Positions 7,817-15,866 of a stretch of DNA of 42,238 nt are shown here, piece by piece. The position numbers and the translations under genes are program-made. A model generated the notes under the pieces. It ran no database searches. It saw only the letters and a program-made list of their open reading frames with translations, and was not told the origin of the DNA. Position 1 is the first letter of the stretch. Every line of letters begins with the position of its first letter. Location of the stretch: NCBI GenBank assembly GCA_017504605.1, contig JAFVQW010000021.1, positions 1 to 42,238 on the forward strand, read 5' to 3'. The DNA comes from Clostridia bacterium (GTDB lineage Bacteria > Bacillota > Clostridia > Oscillospirales > CAG-272).

Positions 7817-8248
7817 CTATTCTACTGATTCGAAAGCACCCGCTTCTCGTGCGAGCCCGCTGATTGCATCTTGTAGTTCGCTCGTTTCAAACGAATAGTA
7901 TCTATTTCCTTCTTTGTTCATAAAAACGTGAAGCTTATATTGATTTTCGCCTTGAATTATTCTTATCGAGGTGTGATCTCCACCACTCGCATCCTCCTCC
8001 ATCCTCTTAAACGAAGACGAGAAGATGATATTCATAATTTCATCAATATCTTCTTGATCTTCGATAGTGAAATAAAAGGGAGCGCCCGAATAATTATCAA
8101 ACTCAACCTCTATGCGGTCTGTTGCATCTCGTTTCATAGAAGAAAGCTTCGAAAAGTCATTTATAGAATTTATTTCTTTTGAACATCCTAAAAGCGAAAG
8201 CATTAACACTATCACCGCCAAACTACTTATAAATTTAGTTCTTGCCAC
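7817..8248 (-). CDS. Small lipoprotein of unknown function
   Basis: A 143-residue protein. Residues 1-22 are a lipoprotein signal (basic MARTK, hydrophobic core, lipobox LLGC with Cys22). The mature part is a compact acidic alpha/beta domain (RIEVEFDNYSGAPFYFTIED, then IRIIQGENQYKLHVFM, then RYYSFETSELQDAISGLA) that I cannot assign to a family. The start is GTG 8248, six bases after AAGGGGGGA. It lies 11 bp downstream of a doubtful small ORF and ends in a strong terminator. Confidence 0.75.
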   Translation of the reverse strand: MARTKFISSLAVIVLMLSLLGCSKEINSINDFSKLSSMKRDATDRIEVEFDNYSGAPFYFTIEDQEDIDEIMNIIFSSSFKRMEEDASGGDHTSIRIIQGENQYKLHVFMNKEGNRYYSFETSELQDAISGLAREAGAFESVE

Positions 8249-8259
8249 AAATTCCCCCC

Positions 8260-8526
8260 TTAATTGATTGTGATGGAAGAGTTCGTATATGAATCAAAGA
8301 AATTATTCAGATCAACGTACCTGTTATCATCGCAGGTTGGCCAACCGTCACACACCCTTATATATCTCAAATAATTGTAATCTGTAACAGTCCACCACAA
8401 AATCTTTTTTTCGTACTCTTGCCTAAATGTTAGAGTAACCGAATATCCCATATAAGACATGTATGTTTTTAACGCCGACCGCGCATCGTTCAAATGTGCT
8501 TCGCACATGAAATGATTACTCTGCAA
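8260..8526 (-). CDS. Doubtful small ORF, possible remnant of a truncated gene
   Basis: An 88-codon frame with a TTG start. Its first about 14 codons lie inside the hairpin-repeat array (8494-8686), and no ribosome site is visible. From about residue 20 the protein has ordinary composition (TYMSYMGYSVTLTFRQEYE, then KKILWWTVTDYNYLRYIRV), so this may be the 3' end of a longer gene whose 5' part was replaced by the repeat element. It is 11 bp upstream of the lipoprotein, perhaps once cotranscribed. No family recognised. Confidence 0.35.
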   Translation of the reverse strand: MQSNHFMCEAHLNDARSALKTYMSYMGYSVTLTFRQEYEKKILWWTVTDYNYLRYIRVCDGWPTCDDNRYVDLNNFFDSYTNSSITIN

Positions 8527-8686
8527 TCATGAAATGTACACCTTAACAGTCGTACATGAAATGAAACAAATCCTAATGCGCATCGGCGCATTTCACTTGG
8601 CCAAAGGCCAAATTTCACGCACGAAGTGCATTTCACAAATCCCTTGGAATTTATTTCATTGCGCGTTGCTCTACCGAGCAACGCGC
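8494..8686. repeat. Array of eight short hairpins separated by TGAAAT/ATTTCA
   Basis: Inverted pairs: ATGTGC/GCACAT (8494-8508), ATGATT/AATCAT (8512-8530), ATGTAC/GTACAT (8534-8557), ATGCGC/GCGCAT (8576-8591), TTGGCC/GGCCAA (8597-8611), GCAC/GTGC (8619-8629), an imperfect pair near 8637-8652, and GCGCGTTGCTC/GAGCAACGCGC (8661-8686). The spacers read ATGAAATG in the first half and ATTTCAC in the second. Each arm differs but pairs, so the array looks like modular intergenic stem-loops rather than a coding region. The last hairpin may terminate gpmI. Confidence 0.8.
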
Positions 8687-8713
8687 CTGTTATGCCAAAA
8701 TATCGAAGCCCGA

Positions 8714-10366
8714 TTAGATTTCTATCATAGACTCGTCCCAAATCTCCGGCGCCTCGAAGCCGAGCATATTCACCGTAGTCGCCGCAACCGAGGAAAGGCC
8801 GAGGTCCTCCCTGCCGAGCTTAACGCGGTAGCAGTCGCTCGTAAAGTTATCGTAGATGATAAAGGGCACGGGGTTCAGGGTGTGGCTCGTCTTTGCCTTA
8901 AAGGAGCCGTCCTTCGCCGCCTTCGGCGCGCCCGTCTTCTTATCAACCTCGTACATCTCGTCCGCGTTTCCGTGGTCGGCGGTGATAAGCGCCGCACCGT
9001 GAAGCTCGTCTACTACGCGGAGCAGACGTGCAAGCTGAAGGTCGAGAGCCTCCATAGAGCACTCGGTGGCAAGGAAGGAGCCGGTGTGTCCGACCATATC
9101 ACCGTTGGGATAGTTTACGCGAAGATACTTATATTTTCCCGAGCGCAGGCACTCAATGAGCTTATCGGTAATCTCGGCGCACTTCATCCAGGGACGCTGC
9201 TCAAAGGGTACGACGTCCGAGGGAATTTCAATATAGTCCTCAAGCTCCTCGGAGAACTTACCCGACTTGTTTCCGTTCCAAAAATAGGTTACGTGACCGT
9301 ACTTCTGCGTTTCGGAAATAGCGAGCTCGGGAATTCCCGCGCCGACAAGATACTCGGTCATAGTTCCCGTAATCTCGGGGGGATTTACGAGGAAGCGCGA
9401 GGGGATATGAAGGTCGCCGTCGTATTCGAGCATACCCGCGTAGAATACGCGAGGCACTCTGACTCTGTCAAAGGCGGTAAAGTCACTGCCCGCCTCAAAG
9501 GCACGCGAGATTTCAATAGAGCGGTCGCCGCGGAAGTTAAAGAATATAACGCCGTCGCCGTCGTTAATAGTACCGACGGGCTCACCGTCCTTTGCAATTA
9601 CGAAGGCGGGAAGGTCCTGGTCGATAACGCCAAGCTCGGAGCGGTAGGCGGTAATCGCCTCCTCGGCAGAGGCGAAGTATCTTCCCTCTCCGAGAACGTG
9701 AGTGCGCCAGCCTGCCTCAACCATCTTCCAGTTTGCCTCGTATCTGTCCATCGTAATCTGCATTCTGCCGCCGCCCGAGGCGATAGCAATATCGAAATCA
9801 GCCGAGCGGAGAGTGTCAAGATAGCTCTCAAAGGGCAAAACGTAGTCGAGCGCGCTTGTCTCGCCGACGTCACGTCCGTCAAGGAGAATATGAATACGAA
9901 CGCGGCGAATACCGTCGCGGCGTGCGCCCTCAATAAGCGCCTTAAGATGGTCGATGTGCGAGTGAACGTTTCCGTCCGAGAAAAGTCCGATAAAGTGGAG
10001 CGTGGACGAGTTATCGGACACGCCCTTTACAATCTCGCCCCAGGCGGACGAGGAAAAGATTTTGCCGCTCTCTATCGACTGCGACACAAGCTTCGCTCCC
10101 TGCGCGAATACCTGTCCCGAGCCGAGCGCGTTATGTCCTACCTCGGAGTTGCCCATATCGTCGTCGCTCGGAAGGCCGACGGCCGTTCCGTGAGCGCGGA
10201 TTTTAAGCATAGGATAATCCCTCATAAGTCTGTCGAGGGTCGGTGTGTGTGCGGCGGCTACGGCGTTAGCTCCGTTGTCGGGCGCAATTCCGACACCGTC
10301 CATAACCACCGTAACGAGCGGGCCCTCTACGCCCTTAAAGCCTTTGGATTTAACAAGATTTGCCAT
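8714..10366 (-). CDS. gpmI: 2,3-bisphosphoglycerate-independent phosphoglycerate mutase
   Basis: A 550-residue cytoplasmic metalloenzyme interconverting 3- and 2-phosphoglycerate in glycolysis and gluconeogenesis. It belongs to the alkaline phosphatase superfamily: VVMDGVG places a metal ligand at Asp23, and GNSEVGHNALGSGQ supplies catalytic Ser74. LDGRDVGETSALDYV and the GGGRMQITMDRYEANW block fit the substrate-binding domain. ITADHGNADEMYE and TSHTLNPVPF hold the C-terminal metal ligands. It is slightly longer than the usual about 510 residues. AAAGGGAAAGGA precedes ATG 10366, only 17 bp after the topoisomerase-like gene, so the two probably form an operon. Confidence 0.95.
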   Translation of the reverse strand: MANLVKSKGFKGVEGPLVTVVMDGVGIAPDNGANAVAAAHTPTLDRLMRDYPMLKIRAHGTAVGLPSDDDMGNSEVGHNALGSGQVFAQGAKLVSQSIESGKIFSSSAWGEIVKGVSDNSSTLHFIGLFSDGNVHSHIDHLKALIEGARRDGIRRVRIHILLDGRDVGETSALDYVLPFESYLDTLRSADFDIAIASGGGRMQITMDRYEANWKMVEAGWRTHVLGEGRYFASAEEAITAYRSELGVIDQDLPAFVIAKDGEPVGTINDGDGVIFFNFRGDRSIEISRAFEAGSDFTAFDRVRVPRVFYAGMLEYDGDLHIPSRFLVNPPEITGTMTEYLVGAGIPELAISETQKYGHVTYFWNGNKSGKFSEELEDYIEIPSDVVPFEQRPWMKCAEITDKLIECLRSGKYKYLRVNYPNGDMVGHTGSFLATECSMEALDLQLARLLRVVDELHGAALITADHGNADEMYEVDKKTGAPKAAKDGSFKAKTSHTLNPVPFIIYDNFTSDCYRVKLGREDLGLSSVAATTVNMLGFEAPEIWDESMIEI

Positions 10367-10383
10367 TGATTTTCCTTTCCCTT

Positions 10384-12381
10384 TTATATATCAGCATCAG
10401 CAATATAAAGATGTCCGTTTTCGGTAATATAGCGCTTTCTCTCCTGGAGCGCATCGCCAAGGAGAATGTCGAACATACGCGCGGTTTCCTCGGCATCGGC
10501 GGGTGTTACCGCGATGAGACGGCGTGTCTGCGGGCACATAGTGGTATGCCACATCATCTTAGCCTCGTTCTCGCCAAGTCCCTTAGAGCGCTGAATGGTG
10601 TATTTTTTGCCGCCGAGCTTCGCAAGAATATCTATCTTCTCCTGCTCGTTGTATGCAAAGTAGGTGTCCTGACCGCAGTTGATTTCAAACAGCGGCGACT
10701 CCGCGATAAAGACCTTACCGCGCTCTATGAGCGTGGGAAGAAGCCTATAGAACATAGTCAGAAGAAGCGTGCGTATCTGGAAGCCGTCCTCGTCGGCATC
10801 GGTACATATTATAATTTTGCTCCATTTGAGCTGATTATAATCAAAGGTGGAAAGCGAGCCGGGCTTTTTCGTCTTAACCTCAACGCCGCAGCCGATAACC
10901 TTAAGCAAATCGACGATAATATCGCTCGCGAAAATCTTGTCATAGCTACTCTTTATACAGTTAAGAGTCTTGCCTCGCACGGGCATAATTGCCTGGAACT
11001 CAGCGCTTCTGCCGAGCTTACAGCTTCCCGCAGCCGAGTCTCCCTCTACTATATATACCTCGCGCAGCTCGGGGTCCTTCGAGCTACAGGGTATAAACTT
11101 CTCAACCCTGTTCGAGACGTCCATCGTGCCCGTGAGCTTCTTCTTTATATCAATCTTGTGCTTCTCCGACTCCTCACGGGAGCGCTTGTTAAGGAGCACC
11201 TGATTGATTATCACGCCCGCGGAGCTCGCGTTCTCGGTGAGATAAATCTCAAGCTGCTGCTTCATAAAATCGGTAAGAGCCTTACCGATAAAGGCGTTGG
11301 TTATCGCCTTCTTGGTCTGGTTCTCGTACGAGGTCTGAGTAGAGGCGGAATTGATGATTATACAAAGGTTGTCCGATATATCCTGGAAGGATATCTTCTG
11401 CTCGTTCTTCGTGTATTTATTCTGCGCCTTGATATACTTATCGATAGCGTAGGTAAAGGCGTTCCTCACCGCCTTATCGGGTGCGCCGCCGTACTCAAGG
11501 AAGGAGGAGTTGTGGTAGTATTCCGCCATTCCCGACTTGGCAAAGCAGAAGGTGATGTCGGCCTTAACCTTATAGTCGTCCATATCCTCTCTGTCGCGGC
11601 CCTTGGTCTCTATGCTCCAAAGTACGGGCGCAGTCAAGGTAATTCCATCGGTAATCTCGGCGATATAATCGGCAACGCCGCGCTCGTAATAGAACTCCTG
11701 TCGCTCGAATTTACCGCGCTCGTTCTCAACCTCGAGGATAAAGCGTATGCCCGCGTTTACGAAGGCCTGACGGCGAAGCGTGGCCGAGAGAAATTCCGCG
11801 GGAATATCTATCTCCTTAAATACCTTAAGGTCGGGGCGCCACCTGATAACCGTGCCCTGCCTCTTCATTCCGGGGGCGAGGTCGCTGACACGGAGCTCGC
11901 CGACGGGATTACCCGCCTTGAAGCTTATCTCGGAGAGTGTCTTGCCGTTAGAGGACTGAACCGTCATATATTCGCTCGAATACTGCGTAGCGGTAGCACC
12001 GAGGCCGTTAAGTCCAAGCGAGAACTCATATGCCGAGTTATCGCCGTTGTTATCGTATTTACCGCCCGCGTAAAGCTCGCAGAAGACGAGCTCCCAGTTC
12101 CACCTCTTCTCATTCTCGTTATATCCGAGAGGAACTCCGCGGCCAAAGTCCTCGACCTCGATTGAGAGGTCGCGATATTTCTTTACTATAATCCTACTGC
12201 CGTAGCCCTCACGTGCCTCGTCAACCGAGTTGGCGAGAATTTCTATAAACGAGTGCTGGCAGCCGATAAGGTCGTCGGAGCCGAAAATAACCGCAGGTCT
12301 CTTCCTGACGCGGTCCGCGCCCTTGAGGCTCTTTATGCTTTGATCGTCGTATGCTGTTTTCTTGCCGATTTTTGCAGCCAT
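10384..12381 (-). CDS. Type IIA DNA topoisomerase subunit B (GyrB/ParE-like)
   Basis: A 665-residue ATPase subunit of a gyrase/topoisomerase IV-type enzyme. The GHKL domain shows ILANSVDEAREG (about 48-59), EVEDFGRGVPLG and GLNGLGATATQYSS. The TOPRIM region has YIVEGDSAAGSCKLGR, IMPVRGKTLNC and CTDADEDG, the acidic metal-binding residues. The end resembles the YKGLGE region (QRSKGLGENEAKMMW). Overall it is closer to the clostridial ParE-like variant than to canonical GyrB. No A subunit lies next to it inside the window; gpmI follows instead. The partner and the gyrase versus decatenase role cannot be settled here. Confidence 0.85.
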   Translation of the reverse strand: MAAKIGKKTAYDDQSIKSLKGADRVRKRPAVIFGSDDLIGCQHSFIEILANSVDEAREGYGSRIIVKKYRDLSIEVEDFGRGVPLGYNENEKRWNWELVFCELYAGGKYDNNGDNSAYEFSLGLNGLGATATQYSSEYMTVQSSNGKTLSEISFKAGNPVGELRVSDLAPGMKRQGTVIRWRPDLKVFKEIDIPAEFLSATLRRQAFVNAGIRFILEVENERGKFERQEFYYERGVADYIAEITDGITLTAPVLWSIETKGRDREDMDDYKVKADITFCFAKSGMAEYYHNSSFLEYGGAPDKAVRNAFTYAIDKYIKAQNKYTKNEQKISFQDISDNLCIIINSASTQTSYENQTKKAITNAFIGKALTDFMKQQLEIYLTENASSAGVIINQVLLNKRSREESEKHKIDIKKKLTGTMDVSNRVEKFIPCSSKDPELREVYIVEGDSAAGSCKLGRSAEFQAIMPVRGKTLNCIKSSYDKIFASDIIVDLLKVIGCGVEVKTKKPGSLSTFDYNQLKWSKIIICTDADEDGFQIRTLLLTMFYRLLPTLIERGKVFIAESPLFEINCGQDTYFAYNEQEKIDILAKLGGKKYTIQRSKGLGENEAKMMWHTTMCPQTRRLIAVTPADAEETARMFDILLGDALQERKRYITENGHLYIADADI

Positions 12382-12420
12382 ATTCCCAAAAAAACCTCAA
12401 TTCACATTATTTTACATTTC

Positions 12421-12449
12421 ATTATATCACACTATTTTTTCTTTGTCAA
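12421..12449 (-). promoter_or_regulatory. Consensus promoter of topoisomerase-gpmI operon
   Basis: Minus strand: TTGACA (12444-12449), 17 bp, TATAAT (12421-12426). Confidence 0.85.
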
Positions 12450-12473
12450 GGAAGGAATAAGTCAATTTGGGGC

Positions 12474-12502
12474 TTGAAAAAAGCGCCCGTATGTGATAAA
12501 AT
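12474..12502 (+). promoter_or_regulatory. Promoter of yfcE
   Basis: TTGAAA (12474-12479), 17 bp, TAAAAT (12497-12502), 32 bp before the chosen start. Confidence 0.7.
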
Positions 12503-12534
12503 TAATGGGAAGAATACTTTACGGGAGAATTACT

Positions 12535-13080
12535 ATGAGGCTTCTTGTTGCATCTGATATTCACGGAGATATTTCGGCGCTGAGGCGCGTTCTTTCGGCC
12601 TTTGAGAGCGAGGGTGCGGAGCGCCTTATGCTCCTTGGCGACCTGCTCTATCACGGGCCGAGAAACAATCTGCCCAGGGACTACGCTCCGAAGGAGGTAA
12701 TAGAGCTGCTCAACTCCAAAAGGGATATAATCCTCGCCGTGCGCGGCAACTGTGACACCGAGGTGGACCAGATGGTTCTCGACTTCCCGATAATGGCGGA
12801 TTACGCCTATATTTCGCTCGGAGACACCCGCATTTTTGCCACCCACGGTCACAGGTACAACCTATCCTCGCTGCCCCCGCTCCGCCCGGGTGAGGTGCTG
12901 CTTCACGGACATACCCACGTTCCCGCCGCAACCCCCTTCGGAGAGGAGAACCTCTATCTCAACCCCGGCTCCGCAGCAATTCCGAAGGAAAATTTTCCGC
13001 CCTCGTACATTATCCTTGCCGACGGCACATACGCGGTTAAGGACTTCGCGGGAAATATAATATTCAGCGGAAAGATTTAG
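12535..13080 (+). CDS. yfcE: YfcE-type metallophosphodiesterase
   Basis: A 181-residue calcineurin-like phosphoesterase, close to E. coli YfcE in length (184) and pattern: ASDIHGD (metal ligands Asp and His), LLGDLLYHGPRNNLP, VRGNCDTEVDQM, THGHRYNLSSLP, LHGHTHVPAATP and LNPGSAAIPK. YfcE hydrolyses phosphodiester model substrates with Mn2+; the physiological substrate is unknown. I chose ATG 12535, preceded by GGGAGAA at 12523-12529, over an in-frame ATG at 12493, because homologues begin at this point and the longer version would include the promoter. Confidence 0.9.
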   Translation: MRLLVASDIHGDISALRRVLSAFESEGAERLMLLGDLLYHGPRNNLPRDYAPKEVIELLNSKRDIILAVRGNCDTEVDQMVLDFPIMADYAYISLGDTRIFATHGHRYNLSSLPPLRPGEVLLHGHTHVPAATPFGEENLYLNPGSAAIPKENFPPSYIILADGTYAVKDFAGNIIFSGKI

Positions 13081-13114
13081 AAATCGATATTTAATTTCAG
13101 GCAGATATTGCACA

Positions 13115-13143
13115 GCACCGCGCCAACAAAATCGGCGCGGTGC
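13115..13143 (+). terminator. Terminator after yfcE
   Basis: GCACCGCGCC (13115-13124) pairs with GGCGCGGTGC (13134-13143), followed by CTTTTATTT. Confidence 0.85.
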
Positions 13144-13203
13144 CTTTTATTTCCCGTCAAAATCCACCATTGTTAATTTTTTAACCTTTTTGACGAAAAC
13201 GAC

Positions 13204-13232
13204 TTGATTTTTACAAAATGCAGTGCTATAAT
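13204..13232 (+). promoter_or_regulatory. Promoter of the hydrogenase operon
   Basis: TTGATT (13204-13209), 17 bp, TATAAT (13227-13232), with TG one base before the -10. The 5' leader is about 60 nt. No Rex-type dyad was obvious around it. Confidence 0.85.
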
Positions 13233-13299
13233 ATAATAGATGTTTTGCGGGCGCACGTCCGCATTTCAAAAGATAATCAATTCTACAAGGAGAAAAAAC

Positions 13300-13797
13300 A
13301 TGCTCAAGAAATTCTCTAACATTCCGTTCATCGGAACGCCCGAGCAGGAAGCTAAGCTTCAAGAGGTTATCAACGCCTCCAAGCACGACAAGAGCCGCCT
13401 TATGGCAGTTATGCAGGAAGCACAGGATATCTACGGCTATCTTCCTATCGAGGTTCAGACCATGATCGCCGAGGGTATGGACGTTCCGCTCGAGAAGGTT
13501 TACGGCGTTGCCACCTTCTACGCGCAGTTCTCTCTCTCCCCCAAGGGCGAGCACCACATCTCGGTTTGCCTTGGTACCGCCTGCTACGTTAAGGGCTCCG
13601 GCGACCTCTACGACAAGCTTCAGGAAATCCTCGGAATCGGCACCGACGAGTGCACGCCCGACAGAAGCTTCTCCCTCACCGCATGCCGTTGCATCGGCGC
13701 TTGCGGCCTTGCTCCCGTTCTCACGGTTAACGAGGAGGTTTACGGCCGTCTCGTGGTGGACGACATCGAGGGCATCGTTGCTAAATACAGAGCATAA
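13300..13797 (+). CDS. NuoE/HydC-type [2Fe-2S] subunit of the bifurcating hydrogenase
   Basis: A 165-residue thioredoxin-fold iron-sulphur subunit, homologous to NuoE of complex I and to the gamma subunit of trimeric [FeFe] hydrogenases. The [2Fe-2S] ligands follow the family pattern: CLGTAC (C-x4-C) and CIGAC (C-x3-C). The N-terminal helical part (MAVMQEAQDIYGYLPIEV, VATFYAQF) is typical. I chose ATG 13300 because AAGGAG (13287-13292) sits 7 bases before it; upstream in-frame codons lie between the promoter and this site. It is the first gene of the operon, separated from NuoF and HydA by six regulatory-looking genes and the 2Fe-2S gene. It probably relays electrons in NAD(H)/ferredoxin-coupled H2 metabolism. 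Confidence 0.92.
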   Translation: MLKKFSNIPFIGTPEQEAKLQEVINASKHDKSRLMAVMQEAQDIYGYLPIEVQTMIAEGMDVPLEKVYGVATFYAQFSLSPKGEHHISVCLGTACYVKGSGDLYDKLQEILGIGTDECTPDRSFSLTACRCIGACGLAPVLTVNEEVYGRLVVDDIEGIVAKYRA

Positions 13798-13826
13798 CAA
13801 AAGCCTACATATTTGAGGGTGGTTTT

Positions 13827-14177
13827 ATGAAAATTTGCGCTATGCAGGAGCTGCTTGAGGCGAGAGTGCTTTGCTGCGAGGAAAACCTCGGTAAGCACGT
13901 ATACTCCGCCTGCGGCTGTGATCTTATGAGCGACGTTCTCGCCTATGTCAAGGACCAGGCTGTGCTTCTTACGGGTCTCGTTAACCCGCAGGTCATTCGC
14001 ACCGCCGTTATGATGGACATGGTTTGCGTCGTTTTCGTTCGCTCCAAAGTACCTACGGAGGAAATGCTGGAGCTTGCAAGAGAAAGCGGAATAGTTATAA
14101 TGGCTACCGATAAGCGTCTCTACGAGGCGTGCGGACTGCTTTATTCGAGCGGGCTTGTCGGCAATAAGACGAAATGA
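13827..14177 (+). CDS. DRTGG-domain-like protein (first copy)
   Basis: A 116-residue soluble protein. The pattern VLLTGLVNPQVIRTAVMMD, VVFVRSKVPTEEMLELARES, IVIMATDKRLYEACGLL fits the DRTGG-type alpha/beta fold found alone or with CBS domains and in phosphotransacetylase-type proteins. Clostridial hydrogenase operons often carry such genes, but their function is unknown. CACGCDLMSDVLA-like residues near 28-40 include two cysteines that might bind a metal (speculative). It ends in an ATGA overlap with the next gene, so translation is coupled. It is paralogous to 15867-16196. Confidence 0.75.
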   Translation: MKICAMQELLEARVLCCEENLGKHVYSACGCDLMSDVLAYVKDQAVLLTGLVNPQVIRTAVMMDMVCVVFVRSKVPTEEMLELARESGIVIMATDKRLYEACGLLYSSGLVGNKTK

Positions 14178-14596
14178 GTGAGTCCCTAAGGTTCACCTTT
14201 GACGTTGACGGCGGTGATTTTACCTCTGCCGGACACGCATCGGTGCAGGTGAAGAAGAATCTTCGCCAGCTCGGGCTCTCCCCCGAGGTTATAAGACGCG
14301 TTTCTATTGCTATGTACGAGGGTGAAATCAATATGGTTATCCACGCGGGCGGCGGCCACGCCGAGGTGCTCGTGCACGAGGACTGTGTTGAGATTATCCT
14401 TGACGATAAGGGCCCCGGTATCGCTGATATCGAGCAGGCTATGCAGGAGGGCTTCTCCACCGCGCCCGACCAGATACGTTCTCTCGGATTCGGTGCGGGT
14501 ATGGGTCTTCCCAATATGAAGCGCTATACCGACTCCATGGAGATTTTCTCCACCGTTGGTGTCGGAACGAAAATCGTTATGAAGGTAAATTACTGA
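14174..14596 (+). CDS. RsbW/SpoIIAB-like GHKL ATPase
   Basis: A 140-residue stand-alone GHKL (HATPase_c) protein of the anti-sigma-factor kinase type. The N box is YEGEINMVIHA (Glu and Asn for Mg-ATP), the G1 box DDKGPGI and the G2 box GFGAGMGLPNM. RsbW-type proteins bind sigma factors or phosphorylate antagonist proteins on Ser/Thr. No STAS antagonist or sigma gene is present here, so the partner is unknown. It is translationally coupled to the DRTGG gene before it and sits directly upstream of the sensory-type hydrogenase, suggesting it receives that protein's signal (inference). Confidence 0.85.
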   Translation: MSESLRFTFDVDGGDFTSAGHASVQVKKNLRQLGLSPEVIRRVSIAMYEGEINMVIHAGGGHAEVLVHEDCVEIILDDKGPGIADIEQAMQEGFSTAPDQIRSLGFGAGMGLPNMKRYTDSMEIFSTVGVGTKIVMKVNY

Positions 14597-14611
14597 TAGG
14601 CGGTACTTTTA

Positions 14612-15865
14612 ATGCAGAAATACGAACATTCGGTTATTCTCGACCAGAGCAAATGCACCGGCTGTACGACCTGTCTTAAGCACTGTCCGACCGAGGCGAT
14701 AAGAATTCGCGACGGTCACGCCGAAATCAACTCCGACAGATGCATCGACTGCGGCGAGTGCATCAGGGTATGCCCTCACAAGGCGAAGCGCGCCGTATGC
14801 GGCACGGTTGCGGCAATGGAGCGCTTTAAATGGAAGATTGCACTTCCCGCCCCCACGCTCTACGGTCAGTTCGACAATCTCGACGACGTTGGCTACGTCC
14901 TTGACGGCCTTTTGAAGCTCGGCTTCGACGAGGTCTTCGAGGTGGCTAAGGCGGCGGAGCTCGTCTCTGCCTATATGCGCACCTATCTTAAGACAGACGG
15001 TATCAAAAAGCCCGCTATCAGCTCGGCCTGTCCCGTCATCGTCCGACTTATAAGCCTGCGCTTTCCCTCTCTTTGCGACCATATACTGCATATGCTTCCT
15101 CCTATGGAGGTTGCGGCGCGGCTGGCAAGAGAGCGGGCCCTCGAGGCTCACCCCGAGCTTTCACCGGGGGATATCGGCGTGTGCTTTATCAGCCCCTGCC
15201 CCGCTAAGGCGAGCTATGTGAAGAACGGCTTTGCCGGCTATCAGAGCCAGGTGGACGAGGTTGTTTCGATAAGCGACGTATACTTCTCGCTTATCGGCAA
15301 GATGCGTAAGGACGAGAGTTCCGTTCCCACCACCGAGGCGGGAGTTATAGGCCTTGGCTGGGCCTGCTCGAGCGGCGAGGCCACGGCGATTTTCAACGAC
15401 GACTATCTTGCCGCTGACGGCATTGATAACGTTATCCGAGTGCTCGACCAGATTGAAAACGGTAATATCCCTCCGCTTGAATTCATAGAGCTTAACGCCT
15501 GTACGGGCGGCTGTGTCGGCGGCGTGCTTACCATTCAGAACCCCTTTATTGCAAGAGCGAGGATTAAATCGCTCCGCAGATACCTTCCCGTCTCGCAGAA
15601 CAATCTCTCGCGCGACGAGGCGAAGTACATTCCCGAGAGCTATCTTTTCGACGAGCTTCCCGTTTACAGTCCCATATCGCGTCTGTCCGACAGCATTGCC
15701 GAGTCGATGCGTATGATGGCTGATATACAGAGGCTTCGTGAGGAGCTTCCCGGTATCGACTGCGGTGCGTGCGGCGCTCCGAGCTGCCGCGCCTTCGCCG
15801 AGGACACCGTCAAGGGAATTTGCAAGGGTGTCTGTCCTATAATGAAGGTAAGGGAGGAAAAATGA
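14612..15865 (+). CDS. Sensory-type (HydS-like, group C) [FeFe] hydrogenase homologue
   Basis: A 417-residue protein. Two [4Fe-4S] ferredoxin motifs come first (CTGCTTCLKHCP, CIDCGECIRVCP), then an H-cluster-like domain with SSACPVIV as L1, SPCPAK as L2 and NACTGGCVGG as L3. These match group C putative sensors rather than catalytic enzymes: the proton-transfer Cys of TSCCP is Ala here and the final GGG is altered, while the cluster-ligand cysteines are kept. The C-terminus has a further cluster motif, CGACGAPSCRAFAED, and CKGVC. The PAS domain common in HydS is absent. The role as H2 or redox sensor is inferred from motif and operon. Confidence 0.85.
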   Translation: MQKYEHSVILDQSKCTGCTTCLKHCPTEAIRIRDGHAEINSDRCIDCGECIRVCPHKAKRAVCGTVAAMERFKWKIALPAPTLYGQFDNLDDVGYVLDGLLKLGFDEVFEVAKAAELVSAYMRTYLKTDGIKKPAISSACPVIVRLISLRFPSLCDHILHMLPPMEVAARLARERALEAHPELSPGDIGVCFISPCPAKASYVKNGFAGYQSQVDEVVSISDVYFSLIGKMRKDESSVPTTEAGVIGLGWACSSGEATAIFNDDYLAADGIDNVIRVLDQIENGNIPPLEFIELNACTGGCVGGVLTIQNPFIARARIKSLRRYLPVSQNNLSRDEAKYIPESYLFDELPVYSPISRLSDSIAESMRMMADIQRLREELPGIDCGACGAPSCRAFAEDTVKGICKGVCPIMKVREEK

Positions 15866-15866
15866 T

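Noticed and set aside
8494..8686. CRISPR array
   Set aside because: The spacers between units are the short constant parts and the palindromic parts vary; there are no 25-40 bp direct repeats and no cas genes.
8534..12165. Long plus-strand frames opposite gpmI and the topoisomerase gene
   Set aside because: They are antisense to clearly recognisable proteins and lack any family motif.
13180..13299. Rex-type operator before the hydrogenase operon
   Set aside because: No TTGTTAAN6TTAACAA-like dyad; only a TTGTTAA half-like stretch near 13171 without a clear partner at the right spacing.
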